In this document: piece by piece, positions 1 through 11,064 of the stretch
Numbering within the stretch: the first letter of the stretch is position 1
Layout: every line of letters starts with the position of its first letter
Assembly: GCA_964019155.1 (NCBI GenBank)
Contig: OZ025241.1
Span: forward strand, 58,808,717 to 58,872,716
Length of the DNA: 64,000 nt
From: Osedax fenrisi
Taxonomy: Eukaryota > Annelida > Polychaeta > Sabellida > Siboglinidae
Direction of reading: 5' to 3'
Notes under the pieces: generated by a model
Told to the model about the DNA's origin: nothing
What the model saw: the letters and a program-made list of their open reading frames with translations, nothing else
Databases searched by the model: none
Position numbers and translations under genes: made by a program

Positions 1-398
1 CCACCATAGTGTGGGCCGGGGCGTGGTAGGTGAATAAAGTTAGTAGTTGGGGTATTAAGGGATGCAATTATGGGTAGATCCTTGATAGAAAGCCAAGTTT
101 CTGTTATACATAAAATATCTATCTTAGTATCATGAAATATATTTAAAATAATATCTACTTTATTTCTAATGGAACAAGCGTTAAGTGTTGCTACCTTTAG
201 TAATGGAGAAGAAGATAAACGTTTAGTTGAGGGTAATAATGTTGGTGATGAAGATATATATGACGGTATATGTGATGAGGATAGTAGGTTTGATGGTGAT
301 AGTTGTGATTCACTAGATGTTATAGGTTGTACAGATAGAGGTGAAAGTGGAGATTGGTGATTGGTTTGAGATAATGGTGGAATAGGAGTGGTTGAATG
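1..398 (-). CDS. LINE ORF2, N-terminal endonuclease start (partial)
   Basis: Partial ORF2 on the minus strand, cut by the left edge. After an in-frame TGA at 399-401 the frame stays open to base 1. It encodes a Ser/Pro/Thr-rich linker, then VATLNACSIRNK and DILCITETWLS. These are the first beta strand and the catalytic-glutamate block of the APE-like endonuclease. There is no ATG between that TGA and the endonuclease start, so the protein must be made by readthrough, frameshift, non-AUG start or re-initiation, or the copy is damaged. The rest of ORF2 is outside the window. Confidence 0.8.
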
Positions 399-490
399 TC
401 ATTGTGAAGATTGATGTGATGACTGAGAATTACTGATTGATGAATTCAGTGAATTGGTATTTAATCTATATGCATTGTAGGATGTAGAGT

Positions 491-1480
491 CTACATTGTA
501 GACCATGTATTGTATGTGTCATTTGATATATAAATTGGGTTCTTATTCCAGTCTATCTTGGAGTTGGTCAAATGACGAAGTTCAAAGGAGTTAGTGTAGT
601 CATTGAAGGTACATTTGACATTAGATGGGGCTAGGTTAGATTTTGTTGCATGGAAAAGAACTCTACCATGTGTTCGCTCAGTGATAGATCGTTCAGCACG
701 AATGTATAGGTGATTGTATATTGAGTTACTGCGGATGAATGGAATTTTGGAGTAAAAGTAGGAACACTGACTTGGTGTATTAAAGAAAATAATAACAGTT
801 GCATTAGAAAAATTATATGATTTTAGAGCATGTGTAGGTATATTGATGTAAGTGAGTAATTCTAGAAGAAATTCACGAGATTTTTCAGATGGTTTAATAT
901 GCTCAATAACTACAGAAAAGGGGGATGGGTGGTTAGGTGAGTAATGGTTGGTAGTGGAAGATGGATTAGGGACTGGTCTAAAATGAGTTGGTAATTTACC
1001 GACAAGAAAGTTAATAAGTGGAGTATTGGGGGGGTTATTAATTCTTTTCCATGCAATTTTATCAGATTTGGGGGGGAGTAAGGGAGGTATGCATGAGCGG
1101 TGAAGGTTATTAAACGAGGGGGGTTTAGCTATGGAAGTGATGGATTGTAATCGTTTAGTGGCAATAGGGGAAAAAGTGGGTAGTGGTAGTGCAGGTGCAG
1201 GGGAGTGATTGTTAAAGATGGGAGGTGAGCTCATGGGAGAGGTTTGGGAGGAGCTATTGGAGAATATCTTACGTTGGGACGGTCTAGAGTCAGTTCTACA
1301 GTTGGTACAAAACCAGTAGAAACCAGATTTTTGGAGGGCAGTCATTTTGTTTAGGGTAGATTTGGGGAGTTTGGAACATGATTGGCAAAGCCACTTACGG
1401 CAATGGTCACATTCCGTGAGAGACGTGGCGATAGTGTTACATGAGGAGCATGTGAAGTCAGTGTGGATGGAGTCAGTCAT
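491..1480 (-). CDS. LINE ORF1 protein with PHD-type zinc finger
   Basis: A 329-residue ORF1 protein, expected to bind element RNA in the ribonucleoprotein particle. Residues ~10-62 hold a Cys-rich finger: CSSC, then CDHC, then CQSC, then a hydrophobic FYWFC and a last CTNC. This is the spacing of PHD-like fingers found in ORF1 of many CR1/L2-type LINEs. Residues ~65-170 are Ser/Pro-rich and low complexity. The C-terminal ~150 residues (from about VVIEHIKPSEKSREF) resemble the corresponding part of the second LINE ORF1 at 54303-55328; both end near a KIDW motif. The reading frame is open from its ATG to TAG. The C-terminus may be altered by a frameshift, because the ORF2 frame overlaps it. Confidence 0.85.
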   Translation of the reverse strand: MTDSIHTDFTCSSCNTIATSLTECDHCRKWLCQSCSKLPKSTLNKMTALQKSGFYWFCTNCRTDSRPSQRKIFSNSSSQTSPMSSPPIFNNHSPAPALPLPTFSPIATKRLQSITSIAKPPSFNNLHRSCIPPLLPPKSDKIAWKRINNPPNTPLINFLVGKLPTHFRPVPNPSSTTNHYSPNHPSPFSVVIEHIKPSEKSREFLLELLTYINIPTHALKSYNFSNATVIIFFNTPSQCSYFYSKIPFIRSNSIYNHLYIRAERSITERTHGRVLFHATKSNLAPSNVKCTFNDYTNSFELRHLTNSKIDWNKNPIYISNDTYNTWSTM

Positions 1481-1668
1481 AATCGGGGGTAGAAGTAGTT
1501 TAGTGGTAGTAAATGGTAATAAATATTGGACTTAGCTTGATTATAGGTAATAAAGTTAAAATTAAATAATTAAAAATTTTTAATTTAAAAGTTGTTGTTG
1601 TTATTGTTGCGTTGTCATGCGAACTCAAAATGACTAAAATGACTAAATGAGTCATTGACTCAATGATT

Positions 1669-1920
1669 GGAACAAGTGAACTATTGGTCCACCTCTCAAT
1701 TTAGCGGTCAATTTAACGGTCAATGTATGACCGAAAATGGTCATTTTTACGGTCATCAGTTATGACTCATAACTATTGGTCCAGCGGTCATCTAATTATA
1801 TAATATATAATTAAATTATAAAAATAATGGTTTGAATATACATGAATTTAAATATTATATTTGTTTATTTTATAACTTATATTAAATAAAAATCGAATTG
1901 ACCGCTGGACCAATAGTTGT
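1669..1920. repeat. Palindromic MITE-like repeat, copy 1
   Basis: ACTATTGGTCCAGCGGTCA (about 1777-1795) and its inverted match TGACCGCTGGACCAATAGT (about 1899-1917) enclose an AT-rich centre. A third related arm, GAACTATTGGTCCACC, lies at about 1679. The same family occurs at 51190-51325 and 55990-56070. No protein is encoded. Each time it lies next to a minus-strand LINE. Confidence 0.6.
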
Positions 1921-3160
1921 GACAGTGGAAATGATGGTAGAATATATTTTTTCATTTAATATAAGTTATATAATAAACTAATATTGACTGTTAAACTTTA
2001 ACACAGTCAGTGTTAAATTGATGAGACATCATAAATTGATTATACATGTATAACTTGAACTTGAACTTGTTAAACTTGTGTTATCATAGTTGTAGACATA
2101 GATATTTAAAAATAGAAGCGCGTGAGAGCTTTAAATAACGAAAGAGACTATTCTAAATAGATCACTAAATTACGTATATATTTTATATGTTCATAATTAT
2201 TATTCCTTACATATAAATATTATAATAATATAATATATTTAATAGTAGAAATATATATTTTAGTAATTTGTTTATTATATTTTATTCATTATAATATACT
2301 TATGAATTAGTATAATTATTATACTATATTTATAAATATATATGTTTACACTATCAAAGTTACTTTGAAAGTATAATAATTATGAAAATATAAAATGTAT
2401 ACCAAATTTCGCAATCTATTTAAAACCGTAACTTTTGTTATTTAGAGCACTCACGCGATTCGATTTTTAATATTTATGACTATTACTAGGATACCATATA
2501 TAATTGATTACTTTTTTAAAATATTAATAGTAAGTAACCTATATTATATACTATATAATATGCAAGGTAACCAGTGATCTCGTTTCGAGTATTTTGGTTT
2601 GATGATATTGTGTTCTATATCTATTCTACTATCTATAAATAATTATTTAAATTAAAATTGCGCGTGATCACCAATCTTGACGAGATCACTTCGTACGAGA
2701 CGATTGGAATCCATATGTAATACACTTTTAAATTATATAGTGATTATATAATATAGTATTATATTACTATAGTAAATAGATGTGTTGTATCATCTAATAG
2801 ATATATATATATATATTTTATAATTTATTGATAATTTGTAGTACAAATATTAAATATGTTTATCATACATGTTTGTGCTAAAATCCTTTTTTATTCTTCT
2901 ATATTATATAGGTATAATTAATTTTATAATTATTCATATGACGAAATATTTAAATTTATATTACCCACTGTATATTTGTGTTTACAGTCGGTAAATTCAT
3001 ATTACACAATGTATATATACATAATAAATATATTCTTATGACCTTGTTTATAAAAAAATGAAATATAGTATATTTTATATTTATTTGAGCAATGTAGCCT
3101 ATGATTTTAGTGTGGATGATGTGGGTATGACTATGTTTATGGCTAGAGCTAGTATATTGG
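1921..3160. other. AT-rich intergenic sequence without recognised gene
   Basis: No conserved coding signal on either strand. A degraded MITE is present at about 2571-2700 (starting CAGTGATCTCGT, with GCGCGTGATCAC further on). It is related to the cleaner copy at 38428-38500. Short runs of TA occur. Confidence 0.5.
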
Positions 3161-3379
3161 TAGTGATTATATTATTTTATAAATTACTTATTCAATAATA
3201 AAATAATGTAGTTAACATTTTGTATTTAGCTATCTTATTTTATTTGATAGCTTGACTTATTTTCTGTTTAAAACATATGTGAATATAGGTTATTAGAAAT
3301 AAATCCCGCATTTTTAAATTAACGGCTGTGTCATTTAGTAATTACAGAAGTGATCATATTTTCATCATTTATATCATTC

Positions 3380-3410
<31 letters not shown>

Positions 3411-4290
3411 TATATATATATATATATTGTTGTTATTGTTGTTATTGTATTACTTTCAAAGCTACTCTCACGTTAATTCAATCAGATTATAACCAGATCT
3501 ACATATAGATATATATCCAAAACTCTAAACTCTAATGCAAACCCATTAATTTATATTAAATATATAAGTTTACTTATAATCTTATTTGTATATATCATAC
3601 ATCCATCTAGATTTGAAAAGCAGTCCTTGATTATCATTGACAAGACACCTTCAAGATGAACAAGAGCAGTCCATATACTTTTGCCTTCGAGATAACAAAT
3701 ACGTTAGAAAATATTACTATTTTATACTTACGACTATTTCTACTATATATTTCGACTATAGCCGTATATAGATATATTTGCTTAACAAATTAAATCCTTC
3801 AACAACAGTCCATGATATTCCGTGACGTAACACCTTCGATATTAACACAGAAGCCCGTGTCCGCCTTCTATGATACCAGCTTAGAGTTGACAATATCTTT
3901 CCGTGACATTTCTTCTTCGAGATAACAATAACGTTAGTAAATATTTATAACTATATAACAATATTTAATTAAATATAAACTCAATTAATCCACAGCAGTC
4001 GATGATATTTAGTGCTGTGTCACCTTCAAGATGACAATAGCATTCCGTGATAATCAATGACGTGGTGCCTTAGAGATAATAATAGAAGTATGTGACGCCA
4101 TCGTGATGACCATAGAATCTAAGTGAAGCCCTCATAGATGATGACTGATCAAGGTACCATCTAGCATTTCCATCATGAATAATAGTAGCATTATTCCATA
4201 TGCAATCTTATATTATATTGTGTATTTAATAGATTGTGGAATAAATACTCCGCCTAAAGGAATGTAATGAGAAATTTTGATATTTGGACA
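3160..4290. repeat. Tandemly duplicated ~1.1 kb repeat, unit A
   Basis: First copy of a diverged direct duplication. Matching landmarks in unit B are the CTTTCAAAGCTACTCTCACG block (3455; CTTCAAAGCCACTCTCATG at 4621), the AATATATAAGTTTACTTATA block (about 3560; 4720), AATCAATGACGTGGTGCCTT (4051; a close match at 6408) and the TCCGCCTAAAGGAAT block (4250; 6570). It has no ORF. The CAAAGC-ACTCTCA block resembles the body of the tRNA-headed SINE at 60,900-61,172, so part of the unit may be SINE-derived. Confidence 0.65.
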
Positions 4291-4743
4291 TTATATTGTA
4301 ATTTAATCTTATAAATTACTAATATTGTAGGTACAATTTTGTATTTAGTTAGCATATTTTATTGGAAAGCTTGACGTAATTTTCTTTATAGACATTTATA
4401 TGTAACTATATAAGTGGATATAGGTTGTTAGCAACGGAACACGTATTTTGAAATCAACGGCTACAATGCACTGTCAAAGCGTTATAAGTTATAATGTTAT
4501 AATACATAAAATATATCTTGATCGTATAAGCTAGCATGACAGTGTCATTTAGTTAGTAAACAAGTGGTCATATTTTCATCTGTTATGATTCATTTGTATA
4601 TATTGTTGTTATTTTATTATCTTCAAAGCCACTCTCATGCTAATGCAATCAGATTATAATGAGAGCTAATACATATACATATGTATCAAAAACTCTACAC
4701 AAACCTATTACTTTATATTAAATATATAAGTTTACTTATAACC

Positions 4744-4788
<45 letters not shown>

Positions 4789-4929
4789 CCATTTAGATGA
4801 CAACAACAGCCCATGATTATCATTGAATTGCGTCTTCAAGATAAACCACAACAGTCCATATACTCTCACCTTCGATAACAACTACGTTAGCAAATATTTA
4901 TACTATATCAACTATATATTTATTATTAT

Positions 4930-5700
4930 ATTCTTATTTCGGGACAGTAAAAGTTCTCCAAACAGCACGGTTCATAATAGCTACTCTCATCTCGCTCACC
5001 GGTATACCAGTTTCGCGCTCCAGATTCCTTATGTAGCTTTCTGGTGGCCTTCTCCGTCTTCTAGTTCCATGAGTTAGTTCCCAAAGAACTAGATCCTAAA
5101 CAACTTCATCATCTCTACATTTAATATCATTCGTAGAATTCGAGTGTATATGCCATCAAGTTGTTTGAGTAGTGTTTTTTTCGAGGGTCCAAGTCTCACA
5201 TCCGTATAGCAGAACCGATTCAACTGTTGTATTCATGAGTCTAAGTTTTAGTTTCCTACTAAGAGTTGATTATCAGATATTCCTCATTTGATAACATGTT
5301 CTCCAAGCAGAACCGATTCAACTGTTGTATTCATGAGTCTAAGTTTTAGTTTCCTACTAAGAGTTGATTATCAGATATTCCTCATTTGATAACATGTTCT
5401 CCAAGCAAGCGCTTTTCTGATTTTCAAATCTTTTGCACTGCTGTCTATCCATGCCCCTAGGTACTTGAAGTCTTCAATGCTTTTCAGATTTGACCTATCT
5501 ATAGCTTTGATTTCAAACTGTTGATTAGTATTGTAACTCATGTATTTCGTTTTCCCTGTATTCATCCTTAGTCCTACTCATTTTGCTGATTTTCGATTCT
5601 AGTGAGCATCTCTTAGGCTTCTTTGATACCTTCACTTAATATGCAATATCATCTGCGAAGTCCATATATATATTTGATATCACTAAATCACTTATATCAC
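4930..5700 (-). pseudogene. RTE-like LINE reverse transcriptase fragment
   Basis: A minus-strand remnant. At about 5640-5668 the reverse strand reads DFADDIAY, the catalytic FADD box of a reverse transcriptase. 5371-5565 encodes NTGKTKYM and FKYLGAWIDSS followed by KIRKALAWR, the thumb/C-terminal block typical of RTE-like elements annotated as endonuclease-reverse transcriptase. About 5160-5230 adds RLDG-like tail sequence. Frameshifts, stops and a 98-bp tandem duplication break it. Confidence 0.8.
5208..5403. repeat. Perfect 98-bp tandem duplication
   Basis: Two adjacent copies (5208-5305 and 5306-5403), both starting AGCAGAACCGATTC, lie inside the LINE fragment. No difference was seen between the copies, so the duplication is recent, or possibly an assembly artefact. 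Confidence 0.9.
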
Positions 5701-5711
5701 TTATATATTCA

Positions 5712-6335
5712 TTGGTTTTTAGTAGATTCGACTACTGCAATTCACTTTTTGTTTTTGTCCCTGATAATATTATGATAAAATTCGAAAAAATTCAAAGGAA
5801 AGCTGTTCGTGTTTTATATAAAATTAAAAATAATATAAATACTAATACGGGTAGTAACTATATATCTATATCACATATTATGTTAACCCTTGGTTGGCTC
5901 AGATATCGTGATCTTTGTAAACTAAAATTGTTATGTTTAGCTCATAAAGCTATCTACACGGGTGAACCTAAGTATCTGGCTGAATTATTATCAATTGCTA
6001 CCAGTAACAGACCAAGACGGGATTGCCATGCAATGAAACATGTTATGCCTCATACAAATTCATGTTTTTGTAACTCTGCTTTTTCTGTTGCGGTACCAAC
6101 TCTATGGAATTTACTTCCGAATATTATTCGTACGACAACTTCTAGATCTCAATTCAAAAGTAGACTCTTTAAACATTATTTAGTGAAATGAATATATATT
6201 TTGCGATTATTGTTATCTTCGTTTATATGTTATATTATTATATTATTATTATTATTATTATTGTTATGACGTCGAAAAATAATTTTCATTTATGAAGTCT
6301 TTAAACAAATAAATAAAATATATTTACTAAAATAA
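5712..6335 (+). pseudogene. 5'-truncated CR1/L2-like LINE, 3' end
   Basis: 159 codons are open at 5712-6191, encoding the C-terminus of a LINE ORF2: SRFDYCNSL, KIQRKAVRVLYK, HIMLTLGWLRYRDLCKLKLL and a final TLWNLLPNI block. It is clearly related to the C-terminus of the intact LINE at 51453-54242, which has SRLRYCNSL and MATLGWLQFRDLCKFRLL. A 3' untranslated region ending in a TTA-rich microsatellite (6237-6265) follows. The polymerase core is absent, a typical 5' truncation on insertion. Confidence 0.85.
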
Positions 6336-6859
6336 AAATCACTCAATCCACAGCAGTCCATGATATCCAGTAACGTGTTGCCTTCGAGATGACTACATAA
6401 GTCCATGATAATCAATGACTTGGAGCCTTAGAGATGAAAATAGCATTCTGTGCTGCCTTCGTGATTATCATAGAATCTCCGTGAAGCCCTCATTAGATAC
6501 ATGCTAGTAGCATGATTCCATATTCAACCTTATATTATATTTAGTATTTAATAGAACGTGGAATAAATATTCCGCCTAAAGGAATATAATGTGAAAATGT
6601 AGTCATCATGACTTTTACATTGGGACATTATATTTTCTGTCGATGCTGCATGCGTTCAGATGTGTTTAACGTTACTCAGCTGTGCTGGATTCAATTATTA
6701 TTATCCATAAAATGTAATTGTTTTCCCCCAAATAAAGTGTAAAATCGTTTATTGAGTTGTCCTCCTCATTTGGCCTAAAATAATCATATCACAATATATA
6801 ATGTATATTACAATTTATAATAATAATTTATCATATTTAAACTCTATACACATTCGAGT

Positions 6860-7262
6860 GTGATTACATACATGCATACTTTTTCAATAATATATAATAG
6901 ATATATATGTTAAAACTATTAATAGTATATATAGTATGCTAGGTTTATTTCAATTTAATTCTTTCAAAAGCATTGGTCCAATATTTGAAATAATATAACC
7001 ATTTATGTTCTTACTTTAATTATAGTAATCATATACTTTTATATTGATTAATATTAAATAATAATTGCATATATATATTACTTATACATTTTTTAACTAT
7101 TTATATATATATATATATATCTCTATATATTTAACATATATGCTTTATTTATAAATACTAAAGAATATATACACAGATCATCTATATATAGATATAAAGT
7201 TATAAATAGCTTCCAGTAAATAATATAATAGAAGTTTTGGGCCCAAAGTATAATAACTTTTA
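6860..7262. repeat. ~390-bp dispersed repeat, copy 1
   Basis: This segment, from ACTTTTTCAATAATATATAA to TTTTGGGCCCAAAGTATAAT, is present in inverted orientation at 25780-26130. Landmarks shared in reverse complement are ATTGGTCCAATATTTGAAA and GAAGTTTTGGGCCCAAA. It leads directly into the 107-bp satellite. Confidence 0.7.
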
Positions 7263-7690
7263 GGCGCAAATTCGACGCTTTTGGGCGCTTCAGTTCCGAA
7301 TCGATATTGAATTCGTCGCAAATTCGACGCTTTTGGGCGCAACAACGTCCAAAGTACAATAGGATTTTAGGCGCAAATTCGACGCTTTTGGGCGCTTCAG
7401 TTCCGAATCAATATTGAATTCGTCGCAAATTCGACGCTTTTGGGCGCAACAGCGTCCAAAGTACAATAGGATTTTAGGCGCAAATTCGACGCTTTTGGGC
7501 GCTTCAGTTCCGAATCGATATTGAATTCGTCGCAAATTCGACGCTTTTGGGCGCAACAGCGTCCAAAGTACAATAGGATTTTAGGCGCAAATTCGACGCT
7601 TTTGGGCGCTTCAGTTCCGAATCGATATTGAATTCGTCGCAAATTCGACGCTTTTGGGCGCAACAGCGTCCAAAGTACAATAGAACAATT
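7262..7690. repeat. 107-bp tandem satellite, about four units
   Basis: Units start at 7262, 7369, 7476 and 7583, with an exact 107-bp spacing measured at AGGCGCAAATTCGACGC. Within each unit the block GCAAATTCGACGCTTTTGGG occurs twice, so the unit itself came from an older duplication. The three internal units are almost identical. The reading frames found here are by-products of the repeat and not genes. A diverged single unit is recognisable around 26140-27150, where a MITE has split it. Confidence 0.9.
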
Positions 7691-7751
7691 CGACGCTTTT
7701 GGGCGCAAATTGTCATCAAAGTGACGAATTAATTCCGGAACTTTTAGGCGC

Positions 7752-9290
7752 ATGGCGTCCAAAAGCGTCGAATATATTGTTTGCTGGGCTACTATATGGA
7801 AGTTAGCTAATATTATTCCAATATTTAAAAAAGGTGATCATTCATTACCATCAAATTATCGTCCAATCAGTTTATTGCCATCCACTCTCATTATTTTTGA
7901 AAAAATATTATCTTACTATCTATTATATTATTTAAGATCTAATAAACTATTATGTACGGAACAATATGGATTTTTAGCTGGTAGATCCACGGAACTTATA
8001 GAATTTTATAGAAATATAAGTAGAGCCACTAACCATTCTTTTAATACTGATATTATATATATCGATATGGCTAAAGATTTTGGTAAAGTATGTCATTCTA
8101 AACTTCTAAATAAGATGTCTAAATTAGAGATTGATGGTAATGTACTTAAGTGGTTTATCTCATACCTTACTAATCGATTTCAAAGAACTATGGTAAATGA
8201 TGAATTTTCTGATTATATTCATGCAAGTTCATGTGTTCCTCAAGGTTCCGTTATTGGACCTCTTATATTCTTAATATATATCAATGATCTCCTTTAGATA
8301 TTTTCATCACAGCTAACATGCTCTTTTTTTGGCCGATGATGCTAACATATCTCTATCGTATAGGAATACTACTGAATGCAATATCCTTCAATCAGGACTT
8401 AATGATTTATATGATTGGACAGTAAAATGTAACCTTCAAATAGCTTTTGAAAAATGCGCCTTTATGTCAATCGGAAAATCTGATATATCTTTCTATTCGC
8501 TAAATAATACCCTGATTCCAAAATACTCTAATTTTCGAGACCTTGGTATTGTTTTTGATGATAATATATTATGATAATATATTAAATTCAATATTCATAT
8601 TAATACTATATGTAGCAAAACCTGTGTGATCTCGAATATAATTTGTAGATGTTTCATTACAAATAATTCGTATTATCTAGTCAAAGCCTATACCACATAT
8701 ATACGGCCATTACTCGAATATGGTTCTTCTATTTGGAATCCAGGCAAATACTTTATTGACCTAAACAAACTTATTGAAAAAGTTCAACATACATTTACTA
8801 AGCGAATTTACTTCAGATGTAACTTTATTAAATCAACTTATGATACTATAGTAGCTTAGTAAATTTATGTTGAACTTTATCTATAGATTGTGTTTTCTCA
8901 ATTTAATGAATTTATCCCATCGTAGATTAAGAGCTTACCTGATTTTGGCTTTCAAGATACTGAATAATCTCGTGGATATTGATAAATCATCGGTATTCAC
9001 AACTTATTCTACAAGTAATCCAGGACCTCTAATCAAAATACGCAAAGACAAATGCATTAATAAAGCAACTATCAATTCATTCAGCAACAGAGTGAGTACC
9101 GCTTGGAATTCACTTCCTCGTTCTGTGGCTTCGGCTAAATCTATAAGAATATTTATTACAAATATAGATACTATTAATATTAATGGAAACTTTTATTCTC
9201 AACATGCATAAATGTAATGTCGTTATATTTATAATTGTATTGTTTTTCTAGTTTTCGTTTTCGTTTTGTACTTTATTTGGGTATTTGATC
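7752..9290 (+). pseudogene. Decayed CR1/Rex-like LINE reverse transcriptase
   Basis: A plus-strand ORF2 remnant read in several frames. 7752-8297 gives ANIIPIFKKGD, SNYRPISLLPS, the motif A region IIYIDMAKDFGKV (normally SKAFD) and CVPQGSVIGPLIFLIYINDL. 8329-8574 continues with ADDANISLSYR, FAFEKC-like and FRDLGIVFDDN. 8626-8859 gives YTTYIRPLLEYGSSIWNPG and KVQHTFTKRIYF. 8867-9211 gives the tail with STAWNSLPRSV. At least three frameshifts or stops separate these blocks, so it is dead. The endonuclease region is missing. The start is fused to the satellite. Confidence 0.9.
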
Positions 9291-9310
9291 TTACCATGGT
9301 AGCTGCAGCT

Positions 9311-9685
9311 CAGTGCCGGATTTAGACGGGGGCAAAGTGGGCAAATGCCCTGGGCCACACATTTCTATGGCCCCATACATTTGATAAAAAAAAAATGTTA
9401 TAGTTAATTTTATAAGTTTTTTTCTGAATAATAACCAACTATTAAAGAAATTATAATAATGTAGTAGCTCTATCAAATTACATAGATGAAAAAAGAAACA
9501 ATCATGAGGAATTTATATGTATGGCTGAACATGTATGTAAGGCTGAATCTAAAAAACAAATAAAAATTGCAAAGAAATACTTCGATGATGAACCATTGAA
9601 TACTAATGAGAGTATTACACCAAAAGAAAGATTTAAACGTGAATGTTTTCTACCTATATTTGACAATTTAATTGGTAATTATATA

Positions 9686-9727
<42 letters not shown>

Positions 9728-10260
9728 TAATAATGATTATTTTAGATAAAATATATAACCTATTTATATATTTATGATAATTATAATTAATATTTAATAT
9801 ATAGTTGCATTAAAGCAGAGGATTGATGCATATGATGAAGTGGCTACACTATTCGGGGTTATAGGAAATCTGAGGACCATTAGCGCATCAGAAATAACAA
9901 ATAATTGTAAAGTTCTCATAAATAAATATTCTACGGATATCAATGATGAATTAATAAACGAGACAATACATTTCTCTAAATATGTAATCGAATCTGATAG
10001 ATATAATACAATTACCAAAAAAAACATTACTATCGGATTATAAATATGTTCGGGAAATTATTGATGTTTATCCTAATATTGAAATTGTATATAGGATATA
10101 TCTATCTCTAATGGTGCCAAATAGTACAAGTGAAAGAAGTTTTTCTAAACTTAAATTAGTAACACATTATTTAAGAAATTCTCTCACACAGGAAAAATGA
10201 TCAGGTTTAGCATTATTATATTGGAGCCAAGTTTATTAAAATAAATTGATCAAGAAAGAA
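9311..10260 (+). pseudogene. hAT transposon remnant, ZMYM1-like transposase C-terminus
   Basis: Begins with CAGTGCCGGATTTAGACGGG, a typical hAT terminal repeat. Three open blocks follow: 9521-9676 (KKQIKIAKKYFDDE, KERFKRECFLPIFDNL), 9804-10040 (RIDAYDEVATLFGVIGNL, ELINETIHFSKYV) and about 10040-10198 (REIIDVYPNIEIVYRIYL, STSERSFSKLKL). The last is the hAT dimerisation domain as found in ZMYM1-like hAT proteins. A TA-repeat and AT sequence interrupt the reading frame at about 9680-9800. The DDE core and the right terminal repeat were not found. Confidence 0.8.
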
Positions 10261-10809
10261 TAATTAATATTTTTTCAAAAAATAAAACACAAATATTTAA
10301 TTAAGAAACTCTTTTTTATTCTAACTAATTATAATCTAAATTATAGTTTATAAATATATACCTTTATCAAATATACAAATTATACGTATGCTTAATTATA
10401 TTGTATGCGTACCAGGTACATCGTACCTATCAGGGGTCGCGCTAATGTGCAGTCAATAAAAAAATGGGAAGTCAATAATTTATTTGTGCACTCAATTTTT
10501 CAATTTTGTGCAGTCAATTTTTCAATTTTGAGCAACAATATTATTATTAATTTTATTATTCATTTTTGGAGGCATTATGTAAGATGCATACCATTAGGGG
10601 AGTTTCCCGATATTTGTACATTATATCACAAATTATGATCACCAATAACAACTTATAGAAAATGTAATGTGCAATTTATAGAAAAGATACCATTATGAAG
10701 CATCACAGTTCTTAATATCATAAAAAATATATTATAGCTTATCAACAAAATATTAAAGGGATAAAATAATCAGATAAGACACCACTAGAAAACTATATAT
10801 CAAAGGCTA

Positions 10810-10960
10810 GGGGCGCTGTAAAAGGGAGGGGATAGGGGTGATATATCCCCCCACTTTAAAATCTAAGGGGACCTCCAATATATTGGCCCCCCATCCACTT
10901 TGTCCACAACATTTATTTTGATTGGTTTGTCCCCCCTACATACAAAATCATTCCAACTCT
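10810..10960. mobile_element. ~150-bp GGGGCGCTG MITE, copy 1
   Basis: Inverted copy of the MITE at 47709-47857. Shared blocks are CCCCCCACTTTAAAATCTA, GGGACCTCC-ATATATTGG and AAATTTATTTTGATTGG-like sequence. Its right terminus has diverged. It is inserted in the hAT element. Confidence 0.8.
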
Positions 10961-11064
10961 TATAAGAAAATTACTATTTGCCTTTGATAGGGGATATCAA
11001 AGGTAAATAGTGATTTAGCTTATATGGATCGTTATTGATCATGGTATAATATAATGCAAATAAG

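Larger units (their letters stand above)
1..1560 (-). mobile_element. CR1/L2-like LINE, 5' part, running off the left edge
   Basis: A minus-strand non-LTR retrotransposon. ORF1 lies at 491-1480. The start of an endonuclease ORF2 is read in another frame from about 398 down to base 1, where it leaves the window. The ORF2 frame contains LNACSIRNK and ITETWL, the first conserved blocks of the APE-type endonuclease of CR1/L2/Jockey elements. The 5' end is probably between about 1500 and 1620. The family call rests on the PHD-type ORF1 plus APE endonuclease arrangement. It cannot be refined because the reverse transcriptase lies outside the window. Confidence 0.85.
4291..6636. repeat. Tandemly duplicated repeat, unit B, with a 1.4 kb insertion
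   Basis: Second copy of the repeat at 3160-4290. Homology runs through about 4925 and resumes at about 6335. The intervening ~1.4 kb is inserted LINE sequence. The two copies differ by many substitutions and indels, so the duplication is old. Confidence 0.65.

Noticed and set aside
169..360. Plus-strand acidic 63-residue ORF
   Set aside because: Antisense to the ORF2 linker of the minus-strand LINE, which has conserved motifs.
7123..7762. Several overlapping minus-strand ORFs rich in PKASNLR/KRRICDEF repeats
   Set aside because: By-products of the 107-bp satellite in different frames; the same peptides recur only because the DNA repeats.
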